Assembly (NCBI GenBank): GCA_900556935.1
Contig: USQL01000018.1
Span: 1-28,296, forward strand
Length of the DNA stretch: 28,296 bases
DNA from: an uncultured Eubacteriales bacterium
GTDB lineage: Bacteria > Bacillota > Clostridia > Oscillospirales > Oscillospiraceae
Direction: 5' to 3'
The translations under genes were made by a program, and so were the position numbers. Below are positions 1 to 7,463 of this stretch, in pieces; position 1 is the first letter of the stretch; each line of letters opens with the position of its first letter. Below the pieces are notes generated by a model that worked only from the letters and a program-made list of their open reading frames with translations, ran no database searches and had not been told where the DNA came from.

Positions 1-1036
1 CCATGACCCGCTGGGCGGTTTCGTTCAGATCCTCCCGCAGGCAGTGCTCCAGAAATGCGTATTCAATGGTGTTGGGGGACTTGGCTACGCCTACCCGGTC
101 GCAGAAGTTCCGGATGGAAGCGGGCGTATAGCCCCGGCGGCGCAGGCCGCAGAGGGTGGGCATTCTGGGGTCGTCCCAGCCGGAGACATAGCCGTTCTCC
201 ACCAGGGCTCGGAGTTTCCGCTTGGAGAGCACGGTGTGGTCGATGCCCAGACGGGCGAACTCAATCTGTCTCGGGTGGTTGGGGACGGAGACATGCTCTA
301 CAACCCAGTTGTAAAGGGGACGGTGGTTCTCAAATTCCAGGGAGCACAGGGAATGGGTGATGCCCTCCAAAGCGTCCTGAATGGGGTGGGCGAAATCATA
401 CATGGGGTAGATGCACCACTTGTCGCCCTGACGGTGATGGTGCATGTGGCGAATCCGGTAGATGACAGGGTCCCGCATATTGAAGTTGCCGGAGGCAAGG
501 TCAATCTTGGCGCGCAGGGTGTACCTGTTGTCCTCGAATTCGCCCGCACGCATCCGGGCAAACAGGTCCAGGCTCTCCTCAATGGGCCGGTCCCGGTAGG
601 GGGAGACGGCGGGGGTATTCAGGTCGCCACGGTATTCCTTGAACTGCTCGGGAGTCAGCTCACAGACATAGGCCAGGCCCTTTTTGATGAGCTCCACGGC
701 GTACTCGTAGTCCTTTTCAAAGTAGTCCGAGCCATAGAAGAACCGGTCGCCCCAGTCAAAGCCCAGCCAGTGGATATCCTCCTGGATGGCCTCCACAAAC
801 TCCACATCCTCCTTGGTGGGGTTGGTGTCATCCATGCGGAGGTTGCACAGGCCGCCGAACTTCTCGGCGGTGCCGAAATCGATAATCAGCGCCTTGCAGT
901 GGCCGATGTGCAGGTAGCCGTTGGGCTCCGGCGGGAAACGGGTGTGAACGGTTTTTCCGGCGAACTGCCCACCGGGGGCGATATCCTCTTCAATAAAGGC
1001 ATGGATGAAATTTTTGCTTTCCGTGACTTCAGCCAT
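1..1036 (-). CDS. glnS: Glutaminyl-tRNA synthetase, N-terminal part (runs off left edge)
   Basis: Class I aminoacyl-tRNA synthetase that charges tRNA-Gln with glutamine in the cytoplasm. The 345 visible residues cover the catalytic Rossmann fold. PPEPNGYLHIGH contains the HIGH signature at residues 43-46, and the KMSKS equivalent appears as VLSKRKL near residue 260. The tract GWDDPRMPTLCGLRRRGYT is typical of GlnRS rather than bacterial GluRS. The start ATG at 1036 is preceded by GAGGAAG and by a well-formed promoter. The family is usually about 550 residues, so the C-terminal anticodon-binding beta-barrels lie outside the window. It is divergent from pyrH. Many Firmicutes lack GlnRS and make Gln-tRNA through GluRS plus GatCAB; Clostridia with both are known. 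Confidence 0.95.
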   Translation of the reverse strand, partial: MAEVTESKNFIHAFIEEDIAPGGQFAGKTVHTRFPPEPNGYLHIGHCKALIIDFGTAEKFGGLCNLRMDDTNPTKEDVEFVEAIQEDIHWLGFDWGDRFFYGSDYFEKDYEYAVELIKKGLAYVCELTPEQFKEYRGDLNTPAVSPYRDRPIEESLDLFARMRAGEFEDNRYTLRAKIDLASGNFNMRDPVIYRIRHMHHHRQGDKWCIYPMYDFAHPIQDALEGITHSLCSLEFENHRPLYNWVVEHVSVPNHPRQIEFARLGIDHTVLSKRKLRALVENGYVSGWDDPRMPTLCGLRRRGYTPASIRNFCDRVGVAKSPNTIEYAFLEHCLREDLNETAQRVM

Positions 1037-1079
1037 ATAAAAACTTCCTCTCTAAAGCTTTATGGAATCATAATGAGGT

Positions 1080-1108
1080 ATTATAACCGATTCTTTTCTT
1101 AATTGCAA
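1080..1108 (-). promoter_or_regulatory. Sigma-A type promoter of glnS
   Basis: On the minus strand, -35 TTGCAA (1103-1108) and -10 TATAAT (1080-1085) are separated by exactly 17 bases. Transcription would start near 1073 and give a leader of about 37 nt carrying the GAGGAAG ribosome site. No riboswitch or T-box fold is evident in so short a leader. Confidence 0.85.
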
Positions 1109-1146
1109 TCCTCAATCCAATAAATAATCCGGTCATCGTGCCCCTA

Positions 1147-1159
1147 CGGGAAATTCCCG
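1147..1159. repeat. Short palindrome in the glnS-pyrH intergenic region
   Basis: CGGGAAATTCCCG is a perfect inverted repeat around a central A. It sits between the divergent promoters of glnS and pyrH, about 40 bp upstream of the glnS -35 box and 57 bp upstream of the pyrH -35 box. It could be an operator or part of a degenerate repeat, since the adjacent GCCCCTACGG (1140-1149) is the reverse complement of a 10-mer in the right-edge repeat. Function unknown. Confidence 0.35.
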
Positions 1160-1215
1160 GTGAATGGTTAAAAAAACAGGAATGTGAAATAATTGCGAAT
1201 TCTCAAATTTAGTGG

Positions 1216-1244
1216 TTGTCAATTTGCCATTTGTACGCTAAAAT
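1216..1244 (+). promoter_or_regulatory. Sigma-A type promoter of the pyrH-polC operon
   Basis: -35 TTGTCA (1216-1221), a 17-base spacer and -10 TAAAAT (1239-1244) predict transcription starting near 1251. The leader is about 52 nt and ends with the AAGGAG site before pyrH. The promoter lies inside the upstream extension of the pyrH reading frame, which argues against any start upstream of about 1251. Confidence 0.8.
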
Positions 1245-1302
1245 AGAATCGATACCATGCGGGGCTGTGGGCCCTGCGTGGGAAAGAGAAGGAGTGATTA
1301 GT

Positions 1303-2022
1303 TTGTCTGAGATTAAATACAAGCGCATCCTGCTGAAGCTCAGCGGTGAGGCCCTGGCAGGGAATCAGCACCGGGGTCTTGACTATAGTGTGATTCACCC
1401 CGTGTGTGAGGCCATTAAGCAGTGCCGCGAAAAGGGCGTGCAGATTGGTCTGGTCATCGGCGGCGGCAACTTCTGGCGGGGCGTGAAGGACGGTGCCGAT
1501 AAAATGCAGCGCTCCCACGGCGATGCCATGGGCATGCTCGCAACCGTTATGAACTGCATCGCCATGGCGGATGCGCTGGAGCAGCACGGGGTTCCCGCCC
1601 GGGTGCTCAGCGCCGTGGAAATGAACAAGTTTGCCGAGTACTTCACCCGGGACACCGCGGACCGGTATCTGAACGAGGGCAAGGTGGTGCTGTTTGCCGC
1701 CGGTACCGGCAACCCCTATTTCTCCACCGACACCGGCGCGGTGCTTCGGGGCGTGGAAATCGAGGCTGATGCCATTCTGATGGCTAAGAACGTGGACGGC
1801 ATCTACTCCGCCGACCCCAACGTGGACCCCACCGCCGTGAAGTTTGACGAGCTTAGCTACGACGAGGTCCTGGCCCGTCACCTGAAGGCCACGGACACCA
1901 CCGCCATGACCCTGGCTATGGACAACCATATGACCCTGGTCTGCTTTGCCCTTGCAGATCCCGCAAATATCCTCCGTGTTGTCAGCGGAGAAAAAATTGG
2001 AACCATCGTTAAGGAGGACTAA
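1303..2022 (+). CDS. pyrH: Uridylate (UMP) kinase
   Basis: Phosphorylates UMP to UDP with ATP, the committed step to UTP/CTP; the bacterial enzyme is a hexamer of the amino-acid-kinase fold and is regulated by GTP and UTP. The N-terminal ILLKLSGEAL nucleotide-binding motif lies at residues 9-18, with GLVIGGGNFWRG and the GTGNPYFSTDT tract further on. I chose the TTG at 1303 because AAGGAG ends 9-10 bases upstream and the resulting 239-residue protein matches the family length. A GTG at 1294 is in frame but sits on the ribosome site, and more upstream starts overlap the promoter. It is the first gene of the operon, followed by frr as in many bacteria. rpsB and tsf, often upstream, are absent here. 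Confidence 0.95.
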   Translation: MSEIKYKRILLKLSGEALAGNQHRGLDYSVIHPVCEAIKQCREKGVQIGLVIGGGNFWRGVKDGADKMQRSHGDAMGMLATVMNCIAMADALEQHGVPARVLSAVEMNKFAEYFTRDTADRYLNEGKVVLFAAGTGNPYFSTDTGAVLRGVEIEADAILMAKNVDGIYSADPNVDPTAVKFDELSYDEVLARHLKATDTTAMTLAMDNHMTLVCFALADPANILRVVSGEKIGTIVKED

Positions 2023-2026
2023 CCAA

Positions 2027-2581
2027 ATGAGCGTCGATTTCAGTGAATTTTCCAGAAAAATGGACCGCACCCTGGAGCACCTGGGGGAGGACTTTGATGC
2101 CGTCCGTGCCGGGCGGGCCAACGCCAAGGTTCTTGACCGCATTACGGTCGAATACTATGGCAGTGAGACACCCTTGAACGGTGTGGCCACCATCTCTTCT
2201 CCCGATGCCCGTACCCTGGTGATTACCCCCTGGGACACCAAGCTTCTGAAGGAGATTCAGAAGGCCATTCAGATGTCCGATCTGGGCATCAACCCCCAGA
2301 ACGACGGCCGGGTGATTCGGCTGATCTTCCCCCAGCTGACGGAGGAGCGCCGGAAGGACCTGAGCAAGCAGGTGAAAAAATACGCTGAGGATGCCAAGGT
2401 CGCCATGCGGAACATCCGCCGGGACGGTATGGACTACGTCAAGAAGCTGAAAAAGAACGGCGACATCACCGAGGATGACCAGAAGAAGGCGGAGAAGGAC
2501 CTGCAGGATATGCTGGATAAGTATATCAAGAAGGTAGATGCCGCTCTGGCCGCCAAGGATAAGGAGCTTATGTCCATCTGA
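2027..2581 (+). CDS. frr: Ribosome recycling factor
   Basis: Works with EF-G to split post-termination ribosomes from mRNA. The 184-residue product is the usual RRF length. It shows the expected pattern of a long charged helical hairpin: the N-terminal AGRANAKVLDRI segment, central NDGRVIRLIFPQLTEERR, and a lysine-rich C-terminal coiled region ending in a short hydrophobic tail. The ATG at 2027 is 4 bases after the pyrH stop. Its ribosome site AAGGAGG lies inside the last pyrH codons, so the two are probably translationally linked. Confidence 0.97.
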   Translation: MSVDFSEFSRKMDRTLEHLGEDFDAVRAGRANAKVLDRITVEYYGSETPLNGVATISSPDARTLVITPWDTKLLKEIQKAIQMSDLGINPQNDGRVIRLIFPQLTEERRKDLSKQVKKYAEDAKVAMRNIRRDGMDYVKKLKKNGDITEDDQKKAEKDLQDMLDKYIKKVDAALAAKDKELMSI

Positions 2582-2592
2582 TGGGTTTTTGC

Positions 2593-2616
2593 GGGCCGGT
2601 GAACCACCACCGGCCC
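2593..2616 (+). other. GC-rich hairpin between frr and uppS
   Basis: GGGCCGGTG (2593-2601) pairs with CACCGGCCC (2608-2616) over a 6-base loop. No T tract follows, so it is not a standard intrinsic terminator. It could set mRNA stability or cause partial attenuation between frr and the lipid genes. This is the largest gap (74 bp) inside the operon. Confidence 0.5.
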
Positions 2617-2655
2617 GGGACGGTATTTCATCATTTCTTAGAAAGAGGTGCTTGC

Positions 2656-3375
2656 ATGGCGCTTGAAACTGAAAATCTCCCGGCTCCGCCCCGGCATATT
2701 GCCATTATTATGGACGGCAACGGCCGCTGGGCAAAGAAACGGGGGCTGCCCCGTACAGCCGGTCACAGCGCCGGTGCGGAAGCCTTCCGGCGAATTGCCA
2801 ATTATTGCCGCAGTCTGGGCGTAGAATACCTGACGGTCTATGCCTTCTCTACGGAGAACTGGAAGCGCTCTGAGGAGGAAATCGGAGGCATTATGCTGCT
2901 GCTCCGGAAATATCTGGAGGAGGCGCTGAAGGATATGGAAAAGAACCGGGTCCGTTTCCGCTTTTTCGGAGACCTGTCCCGGCTGTCCCCCCAACTGCGG
3001 AAGCTGTGCCGTGACGCGGAAAGCCGCTCTGTAGAATATGACGTTCAGGTGAATTTCTGCCTGAACTACGGCGGACGGGACGAGATTGTCCGGGCCGCCC
3101 GTGCCTTTGCCGCGGAGGTCGCGGCAGGGAAGAGAAGCCCCCAGGAGCTCACCGAGGGGCTGTTCGATACCTATCTGTATTCCGCCGGTGTGCCGGATCC
3201 GGAGCTGATTATCCGGCCCTCGGGTGAGATGCGTACCAGCAACTTCCTGCTTTGGCAGTCTGCCTACTCGGAGTACGTCTTTATGGATGTGCTGTGGCCC
3301 GATTTTGGCCCCAAGGACCTGGACAAGGCCATTGCGGAGTATCACCGGCGGAACCGCCGGTTTGGAGGCATCTGA
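2656..3375 (+). CDS. uppS: Undecaprenyl diphosphate synthase (cis-prenyltransferase)
   Basis: Condenses isopentenyl diphosphate units onto farnesyl diphosphate to make C55-PP, the lipid carrier for peptidoglycan and wall polymers. The 239-residue protein begins near HIAIIMDGNGRWA, with the catalytic Asp at residue 20. It contains the family's AFSTENWKR tract, the RIRF-like segment RVRFRFFGD, and the C-terminal PDPELIIRPSGEMRTSNFLLWQ motif that binds pyrophosphate. The ATG at 2656 is preceded by AAAGAGG; the frame is open upstream but has no better ribosome site. Downstream genes supply its substrate route (dxr, ispG) and other envelope lipids (cdsA). Confidence 0.96.
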   Translation: MALETENLPAPPRHIAIIMDGNGRWAKKRGLPRTAGHSAGAEAFRRIANYCRSLGVEYLTVYAFSTENWKRSEEEIGGIMLLLRKYLEEALKDMEKNRVRFRFFGDLSRLSPQLRKLCRDAESRSVEYDVQVNFCLNYGGRDEIVRAARAFAAEVAAGKRSPQELTEGLFDTYLYSAGVPDPELIIRPSGEMRTSNFLLWQSAYSEYVFMDVLWPDFGPKDLDKAIAEYHRRNRRFGGI

Positions 3376-3378
3376 CCC

Positions 3379-4191
3379 ATGAAAACAAGAATTATTACAG
3401 CGGCAATTGCCATCCCGCTGCTGCTGATTATCCTTTTGCTGGCCCCGGAAATTGTGGCAGCCGTTGTTTTTGGACTTCTAATGGCCATTGGCAGCTACGA
3501 ATTTCTGTACCGTACCGGCCTATGCCGCCGGATGCGCATGGTTATCTATAACGCGCTGGCCGCCTTTGGCCTTGCCATCTGGAGCTATTTTGGCGGCCTG
3601 CAGGCATATTTGCTGCTGGGCCTTATTGTCTATTTTATGCTGCTGTATTCCGAGGTCATGCTGGACCACGTGAAGGTCCCCGTTGACCTGGTGGGGCTTT
3701 GTATGCTGGGAGGCTTCGTGGTCCCGCTGCTGCTGAGCTCTCTGATTCGGATTCTCATGATGAGCAACGGGCGCTATTTTGTGCTGCTTCCCTTTGTGGT
3801 CGCGTTTCTTTCCGATGCCGGGGCCTATTTTATCGGCCTGCGGTTCGGAAGACATAAGCTTGCCCCGGTGGTCAGCCCCAACAAGACCATTGAGGGCGTG
3901 CTGGGCGGCGTAGGCTTTGCGCTGGTAGGAATGCTTGTCTACGCTCTGATTTTACATCTGGTTTTCCAGTTCCGGGTAAACTACGGCGCGGCCATTCTCT
4001 ATGGCCTCCTGGGCTCCGGTGTCGGGGTTATGGGCGACCTGTGCTTCTCTGTGGTCAAGCGCCAGACGGGCATCAAGGACTACGGCAATCTGCTGCCCGG
4101 TCATGGCGGCGTGCTGGACCGGTTCGACTCCATGGTGCTGGTAGCGCCCCTGATGGAAGCGCTGCTTCTGATTCTACCTTTGGCGGTGTAA
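3379..4191 (+). CDS. cdsA: Phosphatidate cytidylyltransferase (CDP-diacylglycerol synthase)
   Basis: Integral membrane enzyme that converts phosphatidic acid and CTP to CDP-diacylglycerol, the precursor of bacterial phospholipids. The 270 residues form about seven to eight hydrophobic segments. The C-terminal family signature is clear: SVVKRQTGIKDYGNLLPGHG, continuing GVLDRFDSM, with the conserved K-D, H-G-G and D-R-x-D residues. The upstream SDAGAYFIG and SPNKTIEG motifs also fit. It starts 3 bases after the uppS stop, with GGAGG placed in the end of uppS. Confidence 0.96.
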   Translation: MKTRIITAAIAIPLLLIILLLAPEIVAAVVFGLLMAIGSYEFLYRTGLCRRMRMVIYNALAAFGLAIWSYFGGLQAYLLLGLIVYFMLLYSEVMLDHVKVPVDLVGLCMLGGFVVPLLLSSLIRILMMSNGRYFVLLPFVVAFLSDAGAYFIGLRFGRHKLAPVVSPNKTIEGVLGGVGFALVGMLVYALILHLVFQFRVNYGAAILYGLLGSGVGVMGDLCFSVVKRQTGIKDYGNLLPGHGGVLDRFDSMVLVAPLMEALLLILPLAV

Positions 4192-4194
4192 GAA

Positions 4195-5343
4195 ATGGTA
4201 AAATGTATCAGTATTCTCGGCTCTACCGGCTCGATTGGCCGCCAGAGCCTGGATGTGGTTCGAATGCACCCGGAAATCCGGGTAGGTGCCCTGACCGCGG
4301 GGAGCAGCGTTGCGCTCCTTGCCCAGCAGTGCCGGGAATTTCGCCCGGAGCTTGCGGTGGTTGCCACGGAGGAAGGGGCACAGGCACTGAAAGCGGCGAT
4401 TGAAGACCTTCCAACCCGGGTAAGCTTCGGTATGGAGGGGCTTGTGGAAGCTGCCACGCTGGAAAGCGTGGACTGCGTCATTACCGCCGTGGTGGGGATG
4501 CTGGGCTTAAAGCCCACCCTGGCCGCCATTCGCGCCAAAAAGCGCATCGGCCTTGCCAATAAGGAGACCCTGGTCTGCGCCGGGGAACTGGTGATGGCGG
4601 AGGCAAACAAGTACGGTGCCGAAATTGTCCCCGTGGACTCCGAGCACTCGGCGATTTTCCAGTGCCTTATGGGCTGCGGAGACCGGGGAGAGGTCAAGCG
4701 CCTGATTCTGACCTGCTCCGGCGGGCCCTTTTACGGGATGGACAGAGCAGCGCTCTCCCGCGTTACCAAGGCGGACGCTCTGAAGCATCCCAATTGGAAG
4801 ATGGGCCCCAAAATTACCGTGGACTGCGCAACCCTCATGAACAAGGGCCTGGAGGTCATTGAGGCCATGCGGCTTTATCATCTCCCCTTGGAGCAGGTGG
4901 ATGTGCTGATTCACCGGCAGAGCATCGTCCACAGCATGGTGGAGTTTACCGACGGGGCCGTGATGGCCCAGATGGGGGTGCCGGATATGCGCCTGCCCAT
5001 CCAACTGGCCATGACCTATCCCGAACGGATGCCCAGCCCCGTGGAACCCCTGGATTTGACCGCCTGCGGGGCGCTGACCTTCGCAAGGCCCGACATGGAG
5101 GCGTTTCCCTGCCTGGCCCTGGCCCGGCACTGCGCCGCTCTTGGCGGCACCGCCTGCGCGGCCATGAACGGTGCCAACGAGGAGGCCGTCGCCATGTTCC
5201 TGCGGGATGAAATTGGTTTCTATGATATTTACCGTCTGGTACAGCAGGCGGTAGAGACGGTACGCTTCCTGAAAAATCCCACGCTGGAGGACATTCTGGA
5301 GACGGACCGTTTGGCAAGACTCTCTGTAAAAAACAACGTTTGA
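4195..5343 (+). CDS. dxr: 1-deoxy-D-xylulose 5-phosphate reductoisomerase
   Basis: NADPH-dependent second step of the MEP isoprenoid pathway, converting DXP to MEP. The Rossmann motif GSTGSIG is at residues 9-15 and LANKETLV near 120-127. The metal ligands are in VDSEH (Asp148, Glu150) and MNKGLE (Glu220), and the IHRQSIVHSMVEF substrate-loop tract is present. Length 382 is normal. It starts 3 bases after cdsA with no strong ribosome site, so translational coupling is likely. With ispG two genes downstream it supplies isoprenoid precursors used by UppS. Confidence 0.97.
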   Translation: MVKCISILGSTGSIGRQSLDVVRMHPEIRVGALTAGSSVALLAQQCREFRPELAVVATEEGAQALKAAIEDLPTRVSFGMEGLVEAATLESVDCVITAVVGMLGLKPTLAAIRAKKRIGLANKETLVCAGELVMAEANKYGAEIVPVDSEHSAIFQCLMGCGDRGEVKRLILTCSGGPFYGMDRAALSRVTKADALKHPNWKMGPKITVDCATLMNKGLEVIEAMRLYHLPLEQVDVLIHRQSIVHSMVEFTDGAVMAQMGVPDMRLPIQLAMTYPERMPSPVEPLDLTACGALTFARPDMEAFPCLALARHCAALGGTACAAMNGANEEAVAMFLRDEIGFYDIYRLVQQAVETVRFLKNPTLEDILETDRLARLSVKNNV

Positions 5344-5351
5344 GGCAATTT

Positions 5352-6413
5352 ATGAGCTATCTTTTTGCGATTTTACTGTTTAGTTTCCTGATTTTCGTCC
5401 ATGAGCTGGGCCACTTTCTGGCCGCCAAGACCTTTGGGGTCCAGGTCAACGAGTTTTCCGTGTTCATGGGACCGACCATTTTCAAAAAGCAGGTAGGGGA
5501 GACTCTCTATTCCATCCGCTGCATCCCCATCGGCGGCTTCTGCGCCATGGAGGGTGAGGACGAGGAGAGCCAGAACCCCCGGGCCTTTCCCAACGCTGCC
5601 TGGTGGAAGCGGGCCATCATTCTGGTGGCCGGTGCCGCGATGAATTTCCTAACCGGTGTGGTGCTCCTGGGCTGCTTCTTCGCCCCTGACAAGGCCTTTA
5701 TCACCCCTGTGATTACCGAGGTGGACCCCCGGTGCAGCTTTGCCGGGGAGCAGGGCATTCAGGAGGGGGATAAAATTCTCCGGGTGGACGGGGAAAAAAT
5801 CTATGTCTACAGCGATTTTTCCCTGATTCTCTCCCTGAATCCCGGGGATGTCCACGACCTGGTTCTGGAGCGGGACGGAAAAGAAGTGGTGCTGAACGGT
5901 CTGAATATGCAAAAGCAGGATTTTGAAAACGAGGATGGCACCGTCTCCCAGCGCTATGGCTTCAGCTTTACCCTGGTGGATGCCAGCTTTTCGGAAACCC
6001 TGAAATACACCTGGGCCAGCACCCTGGACACGGTGCGGATGGTCCGGCTCTCCCTGCAGATGCTCTTTACCGGCAAGGCGGGGGTGGAGGATGTGTCCGG
6101 CCCGGTAGGCATCGTCTCCCAGATGGCCCAGGTGGCCGACCAGTCCGGCAGCCGGTACTATGCCTTCCTGAACCTTCTGTATTTCGGCGGCTTTATCGCC
6201 ATCAACCTGGCGGTGATGAACCTGCTGCCGCTCCCAGCCCTGGACGGCGGGCGGCTGGTGGGCGTGCTGCTTACCACCCTCATTGAAGCGCTGACCCACA
6301 AGAAGCTCAATCCCAAAATCGAGGGCTATATCCACGGTGCCGGAATGATTTTGCTGCTCATTTTGATGGCGCTGATTATGTTCAAGGACATTATTTTTGC
6401 GATAAAGGGGTAA
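5352..6413 (+). CDS. rseP: RIP site-2 metalloprotease RseP/RasP
   Basis: Membrane-embedded zinc protease that cleaves transmembrane segments of anti-sigma factors and leftover signal peptides. HELGH (residues 17-21) in the first membrane segment and PALDGGR (Asp298) in a C-terminal segment supply the zinc ligands. A single PDZ-like domain lies at roughly 110-200, around IQEGDKILRVDGEKI. I chose the ATG at 5352, which has GAGG six bases upstream, over an in-frame TTG at 5340 that overlaps the dxr stop. The product is 353 residues. Location between dxr and the ispG/polC end of the operon matches B. subtilis rasP. Confidence 0.95.
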   Translation: MSYLFAILLFSFLIFVHELGHFLAAKTFGVQVNEFSVFMGPTIFKKQVGETLYSIRCIPIGGFCAMEGEDEESQNPRAFPNAAWWKRAIILVAGAAMNFLTGVVLLGCFFAPDKAFITPVITEVDPRCSFAGEQGIQEGDKILRVDGEKIYVYSDFSLILSLNPGDVHDLVLERDGKEVVLNGLNMQKQDFENEDGTVSQRYGFSFTLVDASFSETLKYTWASTLDTVRMVRLSLQMLFTGKAGVEDVSGPVGIVSQMAQVADQSGSRYYAFLNLLYFGGFIAINLAVMNLLPLPALDGGRLVGVLLTTLIEALTHKKLNPKIEGYIHGAGMILLLILMALIMFKDIIFAIKG

Positions 6414-6419
6414 AACAAC

Positions 6420-7463
6420 ATGACCAGACAGATAAAAGTTGGAAATGTGCCCATTGGCGGCGGCGCGGACGTGGTGATCCAGTCCATGCTGAATACCAAA
6501 ACCACCGACGTGGAAGGGAGCCTTGCCCAGATTCGGGCCCTTTCCGCCGCCGGATGCCAGATTGCCCGCCTGGCGGTGCCCAATCAGGAGGCGGCCCGGG
6601 GCTTTGCGGAAATCTGCAAGGAAAGCGTCCTGCCGCTGGTTGCGGATATCCACTTTGACTATAAGCTGGCCATTGCCGCCGCGGAGGGCGGGGCCAGCAA
6701 AATCCGGATCAACCCCGGCAACATCGGAGGAGAGGACCGGGTCAAGGCCGTGGTGGAGGTGTGCAAAGACAGGCACATCCCCATCCGCATCGGTGTCAAC
6801 GGCGGAAGCCTGGAAAAGGAACTGCTGGAAAAATACGGCCATCCTACGGCGGAGGCGCTGGTGGAAAGCGCCTTCGGCCACCTGGAGCTGCTGGAAAAAT
6901 ACGGCTTTTACGACACCTGCGTGTCCATGAAGTCCTCCCATGTGCCCACTATGGTGGCAGCCGCCCGGCTGTTCCGCTCCAAGTGTGACTACCCGTTGCA
7001 CATCGGCGTGACGGAAACCGGCCCTGTGCGCCAGGGCCTGATCAAATCCGCCATGGGCATCGGAAGCCTGCTGCTTGACGGCATCGGCGACACCCTGCGG
7101 GTCAGCCTGACGGACGACCCGGTGCAGGAGGTCTATGCCGCCAAGGATATTCTAAAAGCCGCCGGTCTGCGCCGGGACGGGGTGGACATCATCTCCTGCC
7201 CCACCTGTGGGCGGACCCGGATTGATCTGATTGGCCTTGTCAACCGGGTGGATGAAGCCCTGCGGGATTGCAAAAAGCCCATTACCGTGGCCGTCATGGG
7301 CTGTATTGTCAACGGCCCCGGAGAGGCCCGGGAGGCGGACATCGGCATCGCCGGTGGAGACGGCTGGGGTATGATTTTTGAAAAGGGCCAGCAGGTGGCA
7401 AAGCTTCCCTATGAGGAGCTGCTTCCCGAGCTGCTGCGCCGCATTGACGCAATGGATGTATGA
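6420..7463 (+). CDS. ispG: 4-hydroxy-3-methylbut-2-enyl diphosphate synthase (IspG/GcpE)
   Basis: [4Fe-4S] enzyme of the MEP pathway that reduces MEcPP to HMBPP. The iron-sulfur ligands are visible: Cys260 and Cys263 in CPTCGR, Cys295 in MGCIVNGPGE, and Glu302 as the fourth ligand. The N-terminal TIM-barrel half includes RINPGNIGG and the IRIGVNGGSL tract. The 347-residue length fits the short, bacterial two-domain form. AAAGGGG lies upstream of the ATG. In B. subtilis this place before polC is occupied by proS; here ispG joins dxr in the same operon. Confidence 0.97.
   Translation: MTRQIKVGNVPIGGGADVVIQSMLNTKTTDVEGSLAQIRALSAAGCQIARLAVPNQEAARGFAEICKESVLPLVADIHFDYKLAIAAAEGGASKIRINPGNIGGEDRVKAVVEVCKDRHIPIRIGVNGGSLEKELLEKYGHPTAEALVESAFGHLELLEKYGFYDTCVSMKSSHVPTMVAAARLFRSKCDYPLHIGVTETGPVRQGLIKSAMGIGSLLLDGIGDTLRVSLTDDPVQEVYAAKDILKAAGLRRDGVDIISCPTCGRTRIDLIGLVNRVDEALRDCKKPITVAVMGCIVNGPGEAREADIGIAGGDGWGMIFEKGQQVAKLPYEELLPELLRRIDAMDV

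Noticed and set aside
1216..1302. N-terminal extension of pyrH from an upstream TTG
   Set aside because: It overlaps the predicted -35 and -10 boxes and makes the protein longer than UMP kinases.
5340..5351. TTG start for rseP overlapping the dxr stop
   Set aside because: The ATG at 5352 has a GAGG site at good spacing and gives the usual short N-terminus before the first membrane segment.
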